Positions 24,641 to 36,775 of a DNA stretch of 64,000 nt are shown here, in pieces. Numbering within the stretch: the stretch's first letter is position 1; the number at the start of each line of letters is the position of its first letter. The notes beneath the pieces are model-generated. The model had not been told where the DNA came from, did no database searches, and was given only the letters and a program-made list of their open reading frames with translations. The stretch is from Megachile rotundata (lineage: Eukaryota; Arthropoda; Insecta; Hymenoptera; Megachilidae): NCBI RefSeq assembly GCF_050947335.1, contig NC_134995.1, positions 4,564,501 to 4,628,500 on the forward strand, given 5' to 3'. Position numbers and translations under genes: made by a program.

Positions 24641-27600
24641 GTGAGTCCATTAGATTTACTTTACCCGGATAAGAGTAAAATTATTATTTTTCGATACATT
24701 CGATTCAGCAATAAATTCTCTATAATCGATCGATGTAAGGAAGATTGTATACGTGGTACGTTAGGAACATATTTAACGAAACTTTAACCATACAATATTG
24801 TTATCGGAGGAACAAAAGCTAAAAAGCTACTAATCAAAGGCAAGAAAAACGAAGCTTTTCATGGATAGACTTCTCTTTATGGGAAATGGATCTCGAGGAG
24901 GAACTGATAAATCTTCCTGTCGTTTTGAACGACGGCCGGATCGTTTATCTGGATTTAATCGTTCTGAACACCTGGCATGCATGGATCCATGCCGCTTTAA
25001 TTTTACCCTCCCGTTTTTACTCTTTCCAATTCCTCCATGCCCTCGTTAATTTTGTCGAAATACTTTTTAAAGCAGTTTTTATACAATGTTTTCGACAAAA
25101 TTGTCTAAATGTTTGCTTCTCCAAAAGTTATATTTGCCCTTTCGAGCATCAACAGTTATTGACTTGTTTATTCACATTTTCATGAAATAATTTTCTGACG
25201 CGATAATTAATTTCATCAATTTTATCGTAAAAACATATTTTGATTAAAAATTAATCGAGTCAAAATATTAAATACCCATTTATTTTAAATACCCGTCAGT
25301 TTATTTTGCCATACATAGTCTTGTAGGAAAGATTTATCCTAACACTTTTTGCAATAGTTTTAAAAATGTATAAATTTCCAAGAATAAATATTATTTTATA
25401 AGAATGAACGAATTTTTAAAATTCAGTTAAAAAGACTTTAAAAATGAGTTAAAATAACACATATAGTACATTTTCGTAGTAATTAAATTTTCGATTATAA
25501 ATAAAATAACTGTGAGAACAATTGAGAATTAATTTTGAGCCTCCCTGTACAATTTTGTTCTTTTAATAGAATTTAAGATAACAAGAATTATAAAATCGTG
25601 AAATTGTCCACTTTAACCGTGACACAAAGAAAATGTTCTCACGTCAGAGCAATTATCACGTTTATCACTCTGAATAACAGAGGATGATTGATTTGATAGG
25701 AGAGCGTGGTGTTCCCATGTACAATGGTATCCGTGAATACAAATGTTTCTCCGCTCTTCTGAGGCGGTCTATGCTAATATATATGAATATGCATCGATGA
25801 ACCGAGACCCACCGTGGTGAAAATAATTCTGCGAATTTATCGACTCGAAATCTCAGAGAAGCGAGGGCTGCAAGTGCACTGACATGTACCGTCACGGCAT
25901 GTACATATGTACACTCGAGCGCAACGTAAGTTTCTTTTGGATAAAGGTACATATGTAAGTCAATTTTACGGCTGTCAAATTTTCATATTTCTACATTTCT
26001 AAACGTTCGTATCCAACAATTATAGAGTTTACAACTTGGCAAGTTTTAGAATTATAAATTCTTTAAATTTGTAAATCTGTAAATTCTATAATTTAACTCC
26101 TTAGTGAGAAATTTGTAAATTATGAAACTTTTTGTATAGGCTTTTAATATCAACTGCTGGGTTGTTAGCAAAGATTGATAGTTTTCTTATGTGTTCTGTT
26201 ACAGTATTTAGTTGCATACTATCATTTTGTGTACTACCTTTTATTTTATTTATTAATTTTTTAGTTTGTTTATATTTTTCTTTGTTTATTTATATAATGA
26301 TGCCGTTATGAGATAGTAACTAAAAATACAGTTTTAATTGAACAGAATTTTATACTACCATTTTACACTATTTTTAATTTCTTTACCAAATTAAAAAAGA
26401 CCGTAACGAAATTCAAATATTGAAGTTTGTTTGATACTTCCTATCAAATTAACAAAGAGTATAACTATAGTAAAAATCCATTTAACCGTTTTTATTCATT
26501 TTTACAAAATTTGGTACGAGTCGATTACGGATAATACTTTATCAGATTTATTCGCAGAGTAGAATCCGAGGAAAAGCTGTGTGAAAGAGAAGATTAGGTT
26601 TTAATTTTTTATATTTTCATTTCTTCGTAACAGAGATGAATTTGTTATGAATTTTTGCTCAATGATATTTCACATATTTTCGAGCAAATTATGTGTATGA
26701 ACGGAAAAAATATTGCACGTATAAAATCTTTATTTGCTAATTGCATGTATTTATTAATGTAATTAACTTTTGCATCAAATAAGAGAGAATATACATATTT
26801 TCCTATAAGAAAGTTATTTAAAAACTACTAATTAAATTATTTATGTATTAATAAATCTCAATATATAATTTGTAAAAATTGTTTTTGTATTTAATCCACA
26901 TGTATACATACATAAAAAGTTGGAAATGTATTACTTTTAATAGGATATTTATGAATAACAAATATGCATTAAAATAATAAATGTGCTAATAATTATGGTT
27001 TCAACAAAATTTGCCAATATAATGCTTCATGGATAAAAAGTTGAGATGATATCGAGGAAAATTCAGGAATAACGGATACAATATCTTTTTAAATTTAATT
27101 TTAAAAATTGCACACTTTTTATTGTTCATTTTTATTGCACAGTTTACTCAATTACATGATTACGTAATAGGTCATCAAAATTGAATGAACATTCATTAAA
27201 TGTTCAATAATATGTAATACGATTATGTATTACGAATAGGAGGGCCAATTTACAATTTCGTTAAATTTATTTACGTACTTTAATGAACCTAATATTTTAG
27301 TACAATTTTGTAATCAAATTATTCGAAAAATAATTTTATCTCATATTGTTGACTTTGTTTTTACGGCATCTCCAATACTCAAATAATGAAATATACAATT
27401 AGTGAAATGATTAGTGAAATGAAATATAGAATTAGTATTTAATAATAACACAAGCATAATGGGATGAATACGTATTATAAAATTAAAAAAAAAAATGAAA
27501 AACAATATAACCCTTAAATCAGCGAACAAGAGGAAACAAGTAAATACAGGATGAAATATAAATTCACAAATATTTCCATTTGAACTTTGTTTGCCCAGAG

Positions 27601-28689
27601 TTGAAAACAAAAGTGATCGCAATTTTTTGTCGAATATGTGCAATTTTTATACAGTTTTTAATATTGCAATTCGTTTCCCCATAAGTACACAGCAATTATT
27701 CGTAACATGTGACTTGGGTTATAAAAATATTTTTCAAAATTTTGACAAATGTTTACTGTTAATGTAAATATTTTATTTTTGAACAATAAATATTTTTTAA
27801 TGGTTGCTGTGTTCAATTTGAAGAGTATATTAAGATAAAAGTTTGTAATAAATGTGGTAATTAAATTTTATAATTAAGATAATAGATAATACATAATAGA
27901 TTATAGATAATAATAGTGAATAGAGTGCTATAACTAGGAATATTTTATCTAAAAGAAAACGTTCAATTATTAAACATGTTCCATTACTAATATTTCACTA
28001 TAAAACACTATAAAGGCATTGTAATGTTACATTTTAACATACTAACAAGAGTTTCATTTTAGTTAAGCATTTTAGTGTCTCAGAGAAGAACAAATTATTG
28101 CCGTTTTATTATTAATAATTTCCCTGAAAACGCACTCAAGTGTTTATTTCAAAACGGTAAATAACATTTTTAACATTTGCAATGATACAATAAATCCTTG
28201 TGTGAACGTTGTTCGCAAGCCTAATTATTTTGAATAAAAACGCAAATTGTGCAAACATATAGGAGACCAGAATAATATATTTCAATCATGGTAAAATTAA
28301 ATTTACGTTGACGGAAGCAAATGTGTTGTATGCAGTAGAATAGGAAAAGGCCTGTTCCGCCCGGAATTCAGTATAACCATTACCGGTTACCGTACTTGTT
28401 ATTCATTGTAGAACGTACCTACTCTTCGAGAGAAATTGTAAGGGAAAATTGCTGGAATTAAAATGACTCTATCGTTATAAAACTTCAGCAATGCACTACG
28501 GAGAGTTATCAGAAGATTTATCAGAAGTAAGAAAGAAATTGTCAAATGTTATAGGTCGCAGTTTTTTACTATCTAACTTTACATATTCTGTGCACAGAAG
28601 TAAGATGTGTTAACGTTGGGTTTTAAATAATTTATTATAAAGTTATAGCTTAGGTTATTAATTTAAAATTTCCGAAGTGTTTTAAACTT
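24641..28689. other. Non-coding DNA with two GC-richer islands
   Basis: Islands lie at about 24,840-25,050 and 25,665-25,950. Both have open frames on one or both strands (24,886-25,185 plus, 99 codons; 25,665-25,952 minus, 95 codons) with no recognised domain. The second has a palindromic CATGTACATATGTAC-like run. The rest is AT-rich with no recognisable feature. A further island near 28,320-28,450 includes CCGGTTACCG. Confidence 0.35.
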
Positions 28690-28990
28690 TTTACATTTTC
28701 GTACATTTCGTAAATTTCATAAATTTTCCAAATTTCGTGAATATCGCGAATTTCATGAATTTCATAAATTTTCTAATTTTTCTAAATTTTCTACATTTTG
28801 TAATTTTTCCAAATTTTCTACATTTTCTCAATTTTCTAAATTTTCTAAATCTTCTACATTCTCTAAATTTTCCAAATTTTCAAACTTTCCAAATTACCAA
28901 AATTTCAAGTTCATAAATTTTCACAAATCCAAATTTCTAAATTTTCAGAAAGCGTAATTTGGACATTCCAAATTTTCTAAACGTCAAATA
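28690..28990. repeat. Short-period AT-rich tract (AAATTTTCTA type)
   Basis: Degenerate AAATTTTCTACATTTTC words repeat near a 10-bp spacing, C-rich on the plus strand. It is non-coding. Confidence 0.65.
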
Positions 28991-29777
28991 TTCAAATTCC
29001 TAAATATAAAAAAAAATACAAAATTTAGATCCGTCATTTGAAAGTGAATTTGAAAAAGAAAGCTTTCGTACTTCGTTCTATATTTTGAATTTATTTCTAC
29101 AGAAAATATCGTTTCCCATACGGTTATACCAAAACACATGTGACACATGTGACAACATATAGGTAGATAAAAAAATATAACATATTTAAGGACACTCAGA
29201 CGCTACGAACGAATCTATAGGACTTTTAGCAAGGGGCTGAAGTTTTCTCATAGGTGTAGCTATGATGTCTGTGTCTCTTGTTACAGGAATAAATACTGAT
29301 AACTCGGATCAGAGGCGCCTAGAGGATACGAGGAAATATGAACGGCGGTTCTACCTCGATATTACTTTTCCAGACTTTTCCGCTCGTATAATCCGCTAGA
29401 ACTTTATGATTCGTTTCGTTGGCTATTGTGTTGCTGAAACTTTTCAATGAGGCATTTGTCGCGCCGTTGTATTTGTCATGGGCAGCTGTAAGCTGCTTAA
29501 TAGTATTCACTTGCAATGGACGTGTCTCTTTCATTGCAATCGGATGTAAAAGAATCGCCTTCTCTTTCGGTTTATAAATTCGCTTACAAAACAAATATTT
29601 TCTTGAAACCTATTGCAATCTATTAATCATATTTATAAGTGAATTTTTGTTTAATGCTTGACGAACGACCCAGGGTATAAAACAACAATACAATTTCAGT
29701 TTCAGCCACTTCTCTGGAAATCTGAATAAATATTTTTTAAAATCTCGGAATTATTTTTTTTCAAATAATTACATCTC
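28991..29777. other. Non-coding DNA; one unassigned open frame
   Basis: A 91-codon minus frame at 29,319-29,594 has ordinary amino-acid composition but no motif I recognise. No splice or promoter context supports it. Confidence 0.3.
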
Positions 29778-29835
29778 AAGAGTGGTCAGTGAACATTTTA
29801 GCTCTTAAGAGTGGTCAGTGAACATTTTAGCTCTT
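29778..29835 (+). repeat. Perfect 29-bp tandem duplication
   Basis: Two identical 29-bp units (29,778-29,806 and 29,807-29,835) each begin AAGAGTGGTCAGTG and end TTAGCTCTT. The lack of any difference implies a recent duplication. Confidence 0.95.
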
Positions 29836-30289
29836 TGTATTAAACTTGAAAAAAGTATTGAACTTTTGTATGAAATCCATATTTTCAATTTTCTTACGTT
29901 TCTGAATCTTTTCATTCAACGTTTAAGTTTACTTAAATCAGTTTGGAAATTTGTAAAAACAATTTCCAAAAATTATGTCTAATTTTCTTTAAATTAATAT
30001 AATGAGTAATTTCTTCAAAAGATACATTTTTAGTGGTTGGGGTCTTAAACGTCCCAGTGTGTCAAGTATGTTATTCTAATAAAGTGTCCCCATTACGATT
30101 GATATATGACAAAATCTACTCACTAAAATATTATTAATCACAGTAAATTTTTGTTTAATAAACTTGTAGTAAAATGAACTTTTACATTACTTCAGAATTT
30201 TGCTGAAAAATAAATAGGTTGTAGCGTACATTAATTTTGTTCTGACAGAACTCTTATAAATAGATTTTGAAGCATATAATTCCTATTTT
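29836..30289. other. AT-rich non-coding DNA
   Basis: No gene is recognised in this stretch. Confidence 0.4.
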
Positions 30290-30705
30290 TTTGCATACAC
30301 ATTTCTTTCTGTTATAAGACATTTCTTCATCTCACAGATTTAATTTCCGTATATGAAGTCACTTTCTTTACAGATTACATTTCTTTGTAGTAAAACGCAT
30401 TTCGTCTTTTGATTGATTACATTTCTTCCTATCAAAAGGTACTTATTCTGATCGATTATATTTTTTTCTTCTTTTCATTCATTTTATTTCCTTATATTAA
30501 AAGACTTTTTTTAATCGATTAGATTTCTTTTTATTAAAAGACTTCTTTCCATTAATTTCATTTCTTTGTATTAAATGACTTATTTTATTGATTATATTTC
30601 TGGCTATTAAGAGGCTTTTCCTTTTGATTGATTATATTCTCTTCGATTAAAAGACTTTTGTTCTTTTCATTTATTTTATTTCTGTATATCAAAAGACATT
30701 TTTAC
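30290..30705. repeat. Minisatellite, about 40-bp unit, roughly 10 copies
   Basis: Degenerate units combine GATTGATTATATTTCTT and TTAAAAGACTT, T-rich on the plus strand. Copies are diverged. It is non-coding. Confidence 0.7.
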
Positions 30706-31458
30706 AATAATTTTGTTTAGTTATTTCATAAAAAATTTTGGTGCAATGAAATATGTAGGTGTACAATATTAATATCAATATTATGTTATAATATAATCAA
30801 TATTATGTATATAATATTGATATTATTTTCGTATTACTTCATTACTAGTGTACGAGAAATAAAGCATCGAAACGTTAAATGTTAGTGTAAATATAAGCGA
30901 ATGGACAAGTTGAAAAACAGTAGAAGTCTAAAATTAACCATTTTCAAATAACTACAAAACGATGGGTAAAATACATACCCACGTAGAATTACACGTTGGG
31001 ACCAAGAACAATGCAAAAAGAGTACCCATGTTTCAGGTAGTCCCTTCAGTTTAATGAGCGCAAAAACAGTGGGTATTTATCCGTGGATTTGTACAGTTCT
31101 TCCTCTCATTCGCCAGAAAAAGAAATACAAGATGTGACCGAATCAATAGAATACATCCCAGATGAAACATCACCATTTCATGAAAAAATTTGTTCGTTGA
31201 AAACTGCCACTAACGAACTGCGATATGAATAAACTTTTTAATATTGTGCTAAATTTGTATTCGTTAAACCATATAAGTGTATTAATTAGATAATTTTAAA
31301 CATTTCAAGTGTATTTGAAAAATTGATGAAAAATGTTTTCTTAGTATTATGTTATTTTAAAATCGTTTTTACACAAAAATTACTAAAAAATTTTAATTAA
31401 GTTTAGTTTTAGGTAAAGGATAATTAAAAAGTTAAAAGTTTATGCCTTTTCTTCTACG
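30706..31458. other. Non-coding DNA, possible transposase residue
   Basis: The DNA is AT-rich apart from about 30,960-31,200. That stretch has higher complexity and might derive from a transposase, but no frame stays open and no domain is assignable. Confidence 0.3.
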
Positions 31459-32097
31459 GAAAACATGTAAAAGGCTGAAAATTTTTAGTGATCCTAATTC
31501 GATGACCAGGTACTGTACAGTTGCTCTTATTAATATTTAGACATCAGAGTCTTCTACCTACTATTATTCTCTGTATTTAACATGAATTAAACTAACCAAT
31601 TTTTTATGAACTATACTCCCTTTTTAATAAGAACACAAATTTTATTTATTTAAATTAATTTGTCGTATACCTAATAATGTGTTCAGGAATGCAATTGCCA
31701 TTAAGCGACATTCATACGTTCTTTTGTTATCGATACCTCCTAAAATTGTATGCAAACACATGTCACTTGTGCAATGAGTTGCAAGAATATTTGCATTGAT
31801 TTAAATAATAATTAAATTAATAAACACTTTAAATTAACGTCTAGTCATGTATAATATTAGAGACACAAGTATTTTATTGTTATTGAGTTGAAACGAAAGT
31901 AATTTCGTTTTTCACGTGTATATTTTCCACTACCACGTGCATATTTTTGCCTCACCTCTTAACTTAACAAAAGCAACAAATTGTATGGATTTTAAATAAT
32001 GAAGAAAATTATGTCATTGATTAATGTAATTATTATTGCTTTTCTTTCAATATTGTAAAATGGAGATAAAAAGTTTTTTAAATGATATTATAAAGAG
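31459..32097 (+). repeat. Dispersed direct repeat, copy B (about 640 bp)
   Basis: This is the second copy of the 14,049-14,698 segment, in the same orientation. It includes the GATCCTAATTCGATGACCAGG end motif (first 20 bases shared) but lacks the body of the 12.7-14.1 kb element upstream. It ends within a few bases of the 61-bp direct repeat that borders the Copia composite. Confidence 0.85.
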
Positions 32098-32153
32098 CAT
32101 TTAGCTGCAAATTTCAGAAGTATAATATTTTATTCCATTTTCTATAATAAAAT
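32093..32153 (+). repeat. 61-bp direct repeat, left of Copia composite
   Basis: This matches 38,043-38,103 with three mismatches. It shares TTAGCWGCAAATTTCAGAAG and the following TATAATATTTTATTCC run. It looks like a long duplication of target DNA around the composite, much longer than the 5 bp normal for Copia integration. Confidence 0.9.
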
Positions 32154-32159
32154 AAACAA

Positions 32160-33404
32160 ATCACCTTGGCGTTCGGCAATTAATTTAATATTTCCTCTAA
32201 TGTCTTTTACATATGCTTTGCTTGAGCTGAATACGACCTGATGACCTTTGTTTACGATCTTAGCTACAGATTATAAATTAGTTCTAAGATCTGGAACGTG
32301 CAGTACATTTTCAAGTAGAATTCTTTTTGTTTTGTTATTGACGCTCATAAGAAGTTCTACGTTTCGTTTTGCGTTTACCTTACTAGTTTCATTGTTGGCT
32401 AACGTGATTTCACATTGAATAGGTTCTGAATTTGTCATCATTCGGCTATCATTACATAAGTGAGATGTGCATCCGCTATCTAGACACCATTGATTATTTC
32501 CCTTTACTATCCTAGGATGTTCGGGAGACGAATAATGAACTTCATCCGTAAAGAAATTTTCAATTTCTGTATTGTTTACTCTTTCTGCTTCTTGTGCTTT
32601 TCTTTTCCGACAATCCGCATATTTGTGACCTAAAATCTTGCAAAATAAACATTTGTATTTAGGACGATAAGAAGTTGTTTTCGTAAAGGATGATGTTTTT
32701 ATATTTTTATCATAATATGATGTCGATGCGTTATTATTTCTATTATATTTCGAATTCTGATTCCGTCTGCCATGTACAAACATCGCGCCTGATTCGTTGA
32801 CTGTTGTTTGATTTCGCGCTTCATACTCTTCAATAATTTTAATTTTTAATTGTTCTGCATTTGGCAGTGCGTCTCGAGATTCTATGGCACATCTAAAATT
32901 TTCAAAACTACTCGGTAAACTATAAAGTAACATGATTGAGAAAAGATCTCCATTGATTTGTACGTCCATAGATTCTAATTTATCTACTGTATCAAAAAAT
33001 TGAGCGACGTGTGTTTTTATATCTACGCCATCCGACATCTTTGTTTGTATAAGACGTTTTAATAATGTCGCTTTACGCGCGGGGCCTTTCGAATCATAAA
33101 TGGATTTTTATTTATCCCACACATCTTTAGAAGTTTTGCAACCACGTACCTGTTTTAATTCAGATGGGTTTATGGCTAAAATTAAATCTGATTTTGCCTT
33201 ACGATCCTCTTTGATCCATGCTGCAATAGCTGCTCTGGTTGCTGCATCATCGGCATCGCTACGAGATCTTGGGCATGGTCTCTCACCACTAACATAACAC
33301 CAGTTATCATTTTTAATCAACAAAGCTTGTATCGCCCAAGTATCATAATTGTCTTTGGTCAATGTTTCCAATCTTGTAGAATTAATTGTATTAATTTGTG
33401 CCAT
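32160..33404 (-). pseudogene. Copia gag and protease, broken
   Basis: The gag start MAQINTINSTRLETL at 33,404 follows GAAG and fits the Copia-type gag family. The frame is closed by a TAA at 33,108-33,110 and reopens in the same frame (33,038-32,271), so one stop interrupts it. The second part shows the zinc knuckle C-x2-C-x4-H-x4-C (residues 130-143 of the 255-codon frame) that binds RNA. It also shows the aspartic protease motif LDSGCTSH (Asp 187 of that frame). A second TAA at 32,271 cuts the post-protease region, whose similarity continues to about 32,160. It lies on the minus strand, facing away from the rest of pol. Apart from the stops the coding sequence is well kept, so decay is fairly recent. 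Confidence 0.9.
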
Positions 33405-33482
33405 CTTCGATTTTCTTGCGAATTGTACTTTTTGTTATAATGGCTGTACGGTCGAAACTCCTCAACATGAAGAATTCCAATT

Positions 33483-34109
33483 TTATTCGATTAGTGAAGG
33501 AACCACTATATTATTAAATTTCAAAGGATTGGACGATAGAGCAAGGATGCGGTTGGTTAAATGAAAACTCTGGATTATGATGGGTTGAACTGGTTGTTTA
33601 TTCAAGTTGTCGAGCAAGGGAAAAAGTCCAAAGGCATAAAAAACCCTTGAATTTGAGAATACATACTTGAAGTCGTATGATTGAGGCATGTGTGAGTGTG
33701 TCGCGTTTGATGACAATGTGTACACTAAGGTTGGGCGCCCGTCAGCGATCAGTTCATCGCGTGACACCGGGTTTTTTGGGAAACAGTTCCCTTTGACGAT
33801 TTTGAATCGCGATCGTGCGGAAACCAGGTTCCGTTGGAGTCTCCAGCTCGGGGAGTTGTCCAGACGTCGTCGAAAACGATGTCTATTGTGTAATTGTTGC
33901 CGGCAGGGCCCCGAGAGTAGTAGTAACGCGAACCGCGGATTAACGTCGTCGCGAGAAAAAATAGACCGAATTTTATTACCCGGTACACGTCGAGATTGTT
34001 CGACCGATCGCGACCGAAGACCCGTAGCAACTATTTTTCCTATTATTGAGGCAAGGACATCGCGTCTCTTTCCTCCGAGCATTTCGATGTTGTTTTCTTT
34101 CTTAGACAA
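33483..34109 (-). other. 208-codon open frame in the Copia leader
   Basis: Between the primer-binding site and gag lies about 860 bp, long for a Copia leader. A 208-codon minus-strand frame fills most of it, overlapped by a 152-codon plus frame (33,688-34,146). The DNA from about 33,690 to 34,140 is much GC-richer than its surroundings, which by itself lengthens chance frames. The product is rich in Arg and Ser at its N-terminal half and resembles no family I know. It could be an extra reading frame of this lineage, an insertion into the leader, or chance. I do not assign a function. Confidence 0.3.
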
Positions 34110-34268
34110 GTGCTTCGAGGTCTTTTTCGGACGGCTTCGATTTTAATCTCAGACAATGGCGTCGATTCCTTTAGAAATCGTCACGTACACGATGAACAAA
34201 AGAAAATCTTATGTTGTTTAATAAATTTTTAAATTAATGAATATTATTTTAATTTGTCGTTTCGTTAT

Positions 34269-34282
34269 CTGGGCCCATAACC
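34269..34282 (-). other. Primer-binding site (internal tRNA-iMet type)
   Basis: Read on the minus strand, GGTTATGGGCCCAG lies directly against the inner edge of the inverted LTR. This is the known Drosophila copia primer-binding site, complementary to an internal fragment of initiator tRNA-Met. It fixes the inverted LTR as the 5' LTR and places the element in the copia-like lineage. Confidence 0.92.
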
Positions 34283-34505
34283 TATTAGAATTATGCAGTG
34301 ATTGACGACGACAATTTTATTGGATGTTAATCCAAATATAATTGATTTATTAAAATAATATTACAACAAACTGTTAACGATTTAACGATGGCAATTATAC
34401 GATAAGGAATGACATTTTATGACAGAGTTCACGCTTTATATAAATTAACTATGTAATAGTTTTTTGTTAATCGATTTATGAACGTGCGATAATTTGTTAT
34501 ATTCT
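34283..34505 (-). repeat. Copia 5' LTR, inverted
   Basis: This is the reverse complement of the LTR at 37,815-38,042, with scattered differences. Its inner end has the TG/CA terminus altered (TATTAGAA for TGTTAGAA), and its outer U3 end lacks the last few bases where it joins the integrase sequence at about 34,506. That fusion is the inversion breakpoint. Confidence 0.92.
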
Positions 34506-34506
34506 C

Positions 34507-35339
34507 ATGACATAATTTATTCTGATCTCTGCGGACCAATGCGAGTAAGTTCTATTGGAGGCGCAAGATATTTCATGAGGCTAATTGATGACTGTAGAAG
34601 ATGGTGTCAAGTATATTTTCTGAAAAGTAAAGATGAAGCAACAAGTAAATTCATCGAATATAAGAATTTCGTCGAGAATCAAACAGGACTTACGGTGAAA
34701 GCTTTTCATTCATACAACGGAAAGGAGTTTTGCAATTCAGAAATGGATCAAATTTTGAAAAATTGCAGAATTCAAAGACGTTTAATCATTCCACATACTC
34801 CTGAACAGAACGGGATTGCAGAACGCAAGAGTAGAACGCTCATTGAAAGCGCTCGTTGCTTATTAGCACAATATGGACTTCCAACGTCATTTTAGGCAGA
34901 AGCTATTACACTTCGAATTATATAAGAAATCGTTGTATTACTAAGATTTTGAATGAACACAAACCTTATAAACTATGAAAAGGTACGAAACCTGATATAA
35001 ATCATTTCAGATCGTTTGGATGCAAGGTACACGTTTTAAATAAGAATCCGAATAAGGGAAAGTTTGAACCCAGAACCATCGAAGGCATATTCGTCGGTTA
35101 CGCAGATACTTCTAAGGGTTACCGTATTTGTATCCCGAAAGATAGAAAAGTTATCGTTGCAAGAGATGTAAAATTTCTGGAAGGATTCGATGTGAATAAC
35201 ACTTATGAAGATTTTGTAAGTAATGAAACCACAAACGGTCGAACAAAACTTATGGACAAAAATGACAATTCATCTCAAAACCGAGAAATAGAATTCATAA
35301 TAAATAATAAAACGATAAATCATCGAACATCCGAAGATA
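34507..35339 (+). pseudogene. Copia integrase, broken
   Basis: The integrase core starts almost at the LTR junction: the first catalytic Asp lies in YSDLCGPM (Asp 11 of the frame opening at 34,494). The second catalytic Asp is replaced by Tyr in HSYNGKEF (residue 74), a substitution expected to abolish activity. The Glu of NGIAERK (residue 110) is kept. The frame ends at a TAG at 34,893-34,895. Further stops and a shift follow, but similarity to the Copia integrase C-terminal region (FRSFGCKVHVL, GKFEPR, GIFVGY) continues to the mariner insertion at 35,340. The N-terminal HHCC zinc domain is missing. All signs point to an inactive copy. Confidence 0.88.
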
Positions 35340-35910
35340 CGAGGGTCATTCAATAAGTAAAGAGACAAATTCTATAATTTTAAAACTATTCAATGAATGT
35401 GTACAATCTTTTCAGGAGTGTTAGTTGGCAACCTTGGGATATGCTCTGATCAGCTGTTTCATCATTTTATGTCAACATAACCTCAAAATTTTCAATTCAC
35501 CATGGCAAGTCCACTAGAAGATTGCACCTTAGAAGAGCAGCGCTCAGTCATTAGATTTTTAGTCCAGCTGACCCGTGATAAGCTTCAAGAATTGGTTTGG
35601 GAGGTCTTACCTCATCCTGCCTACAGTCCCAACCTCGCCCCATCTGATTTTTACCTGTTTGAACCACTCAAAGACGCCCTACGTGAAAAAAGATTTGCTA
35701 ACAATGAAGTTAAGGAAGCGGTGCAAAAGTGGCTTCGGGGTAAATCGAAAGAATTTTTCGCCAAGGGAATTGGGAAGCTGCAAGGAAGATGGGACAAGTG
35801 CATAACTGTGCGGGGAGATTATGTTGAAAAATAGCCTTAATTTTGAAAGATTGAAATAAACCGTTTTTGAGTTATAGCCATTTGTCTCTTTACTTATTGA
35901 ATGACCCTCG
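35340..35910 (+). mobile_element. Internally deleted mariner nested in Copia pol
   Basis: Perfect or near-perfect terminal inverted repeats of about 29 bp, beginning CGAGGGTCATTCAATAAGTA, border a 571-bp element flanked by TA (35,338-35,339 and 35,911-35,912). Full mariners are about 1.3 kb, so roughly 0.7 kb is missing from the middle. The insertion splits Copia pol in its integrase-to-RT linker and is therefore younger than the Copia element. It needs transposase supplied from elsewhere. Confidence 0.94.
35502..35834 (+). pseudogene. Mariner transposase, internal deletion, in frame
   Basis: The 110-codon frame joins the first 20 or so residues of a mariner transposase (MASPLEDCTLEEQRS) to its C-terminal part. 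The DNA-binding helix-turn-helix and the first two catalytic aspartates are deleted. The C-terminal part has the family signature HPAYSPNLAPSDFYLF, where the third catalytic Asp (normally SPDLAP) is Asn. It ends with the usual tail WDKCI...GDYVEK. Usual length is about 345 residues. The deletion kept the frame, but the product cannot catalyse transposition. The ends remain intact, so the element could be moved in trans. Confidence 0.9.
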
Positions 35911-35912
35911 TA

Positions 35913-36775
35913 CAACAGACACTGATATTATAACTGAAAATGAGGATAAGAATGACGATAAAAATGATAATAATGATAATTCTTCCTACAAATGTAGAGG
36001 AGCATATTTTACCACCTGTGCATGAAGATGTCCACGAAGAACCGTCACTTACACGAGGTCCTGAACGTCTTCGAAAGATTCGTACAGGAAAACTTGGTCA
36101 ACCAGCCAAGCAATATCATATGAAAGGACCAGTAGTACAACAAAATCAGCCTGTGGCTGTTAATCAAGAAGATAGAAATACGGTCGATGATCAAGAGTGG
36201 TTCGATGCTCAGTTAGCCTTCAACGCTTTTGAAATATCTCTTTCTCAAGCTGTTTCAGGTCCAGACGGTGATGAGTGGCGAAATGCAATTTATGCTGAGA
36301 TCAAGTCTCTTGTAAGTAACGATACCTGGACACTCGTAGATAAACCGAAAAATGAATTGGTGATCGGATGTCGAACTATACTGAGGAACAAAGCAAACGG
36401 AGAGCTGGAACGAAGGAAGGCACGCATAGTTGCAAATGGATTCGCACAACGTCCTGGTGTTGATTTTCATGACACATTTGCTCCGGTTGCTAGACTCAGT
36501 TCCTTAAGGATGCTTATGGCAGTGTCAGTGGAACAAGGTATGAACATTTCACAAATTGATATTGTTACTGCGTACTTAAATGGAATAATGGACACACTTG
36601 TATACATGGAGATGCCAGAAATGTTACAGAAGATGCTTGAGAGAATTGTCGTAACCGAATCCGATGTTTTTCTGATAGAAAAGGCTAAAAAAATGCTACA
36701 CGCACTCAAAGGAGGTAAAAAGGTATGTCAACTCAAGAAGGCAATTTATGGTCTTCGTCAGGCAGGTCGTTAATG
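35913..36775 (+). pseudogene. Copia reverse transcriptase, N-terminal part
   Basis: After the mariner, an Asp/Asn/Glu-rich linker is read in one frame, and the RT proper is open from about 35,982 within the 277-codon frame starting at 35,940, so a small frameshift lies at about 35,980. The RT domain (RVT_2 family) is recognised by EWRNAIYAEIKSL, NDTWTLVDKP, KARIVANGFAQRPGVDFHDT, FAPVARLSSLR and AIYGLRQAGR. A TAA directly after the last motif (36,771-36,773) ends it. The catalytic YVDD box that should follow is not present downstream. Activity is therefore excluded on two counts. Confidence 0.9.

Noticed and set aside
24861..25185. Overlapping 62- and 99-codon plus frames as a host exon
   Set aside because: Two different frames are open over the same GC-richer patch and neither resembles a known protein or has clear splice sites.
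30960..31200. piggyBac-like transposase tail
   Set aside because: The cysteine pattern of the piggyBac C-terminal zinc domain could not be traced in one frame.
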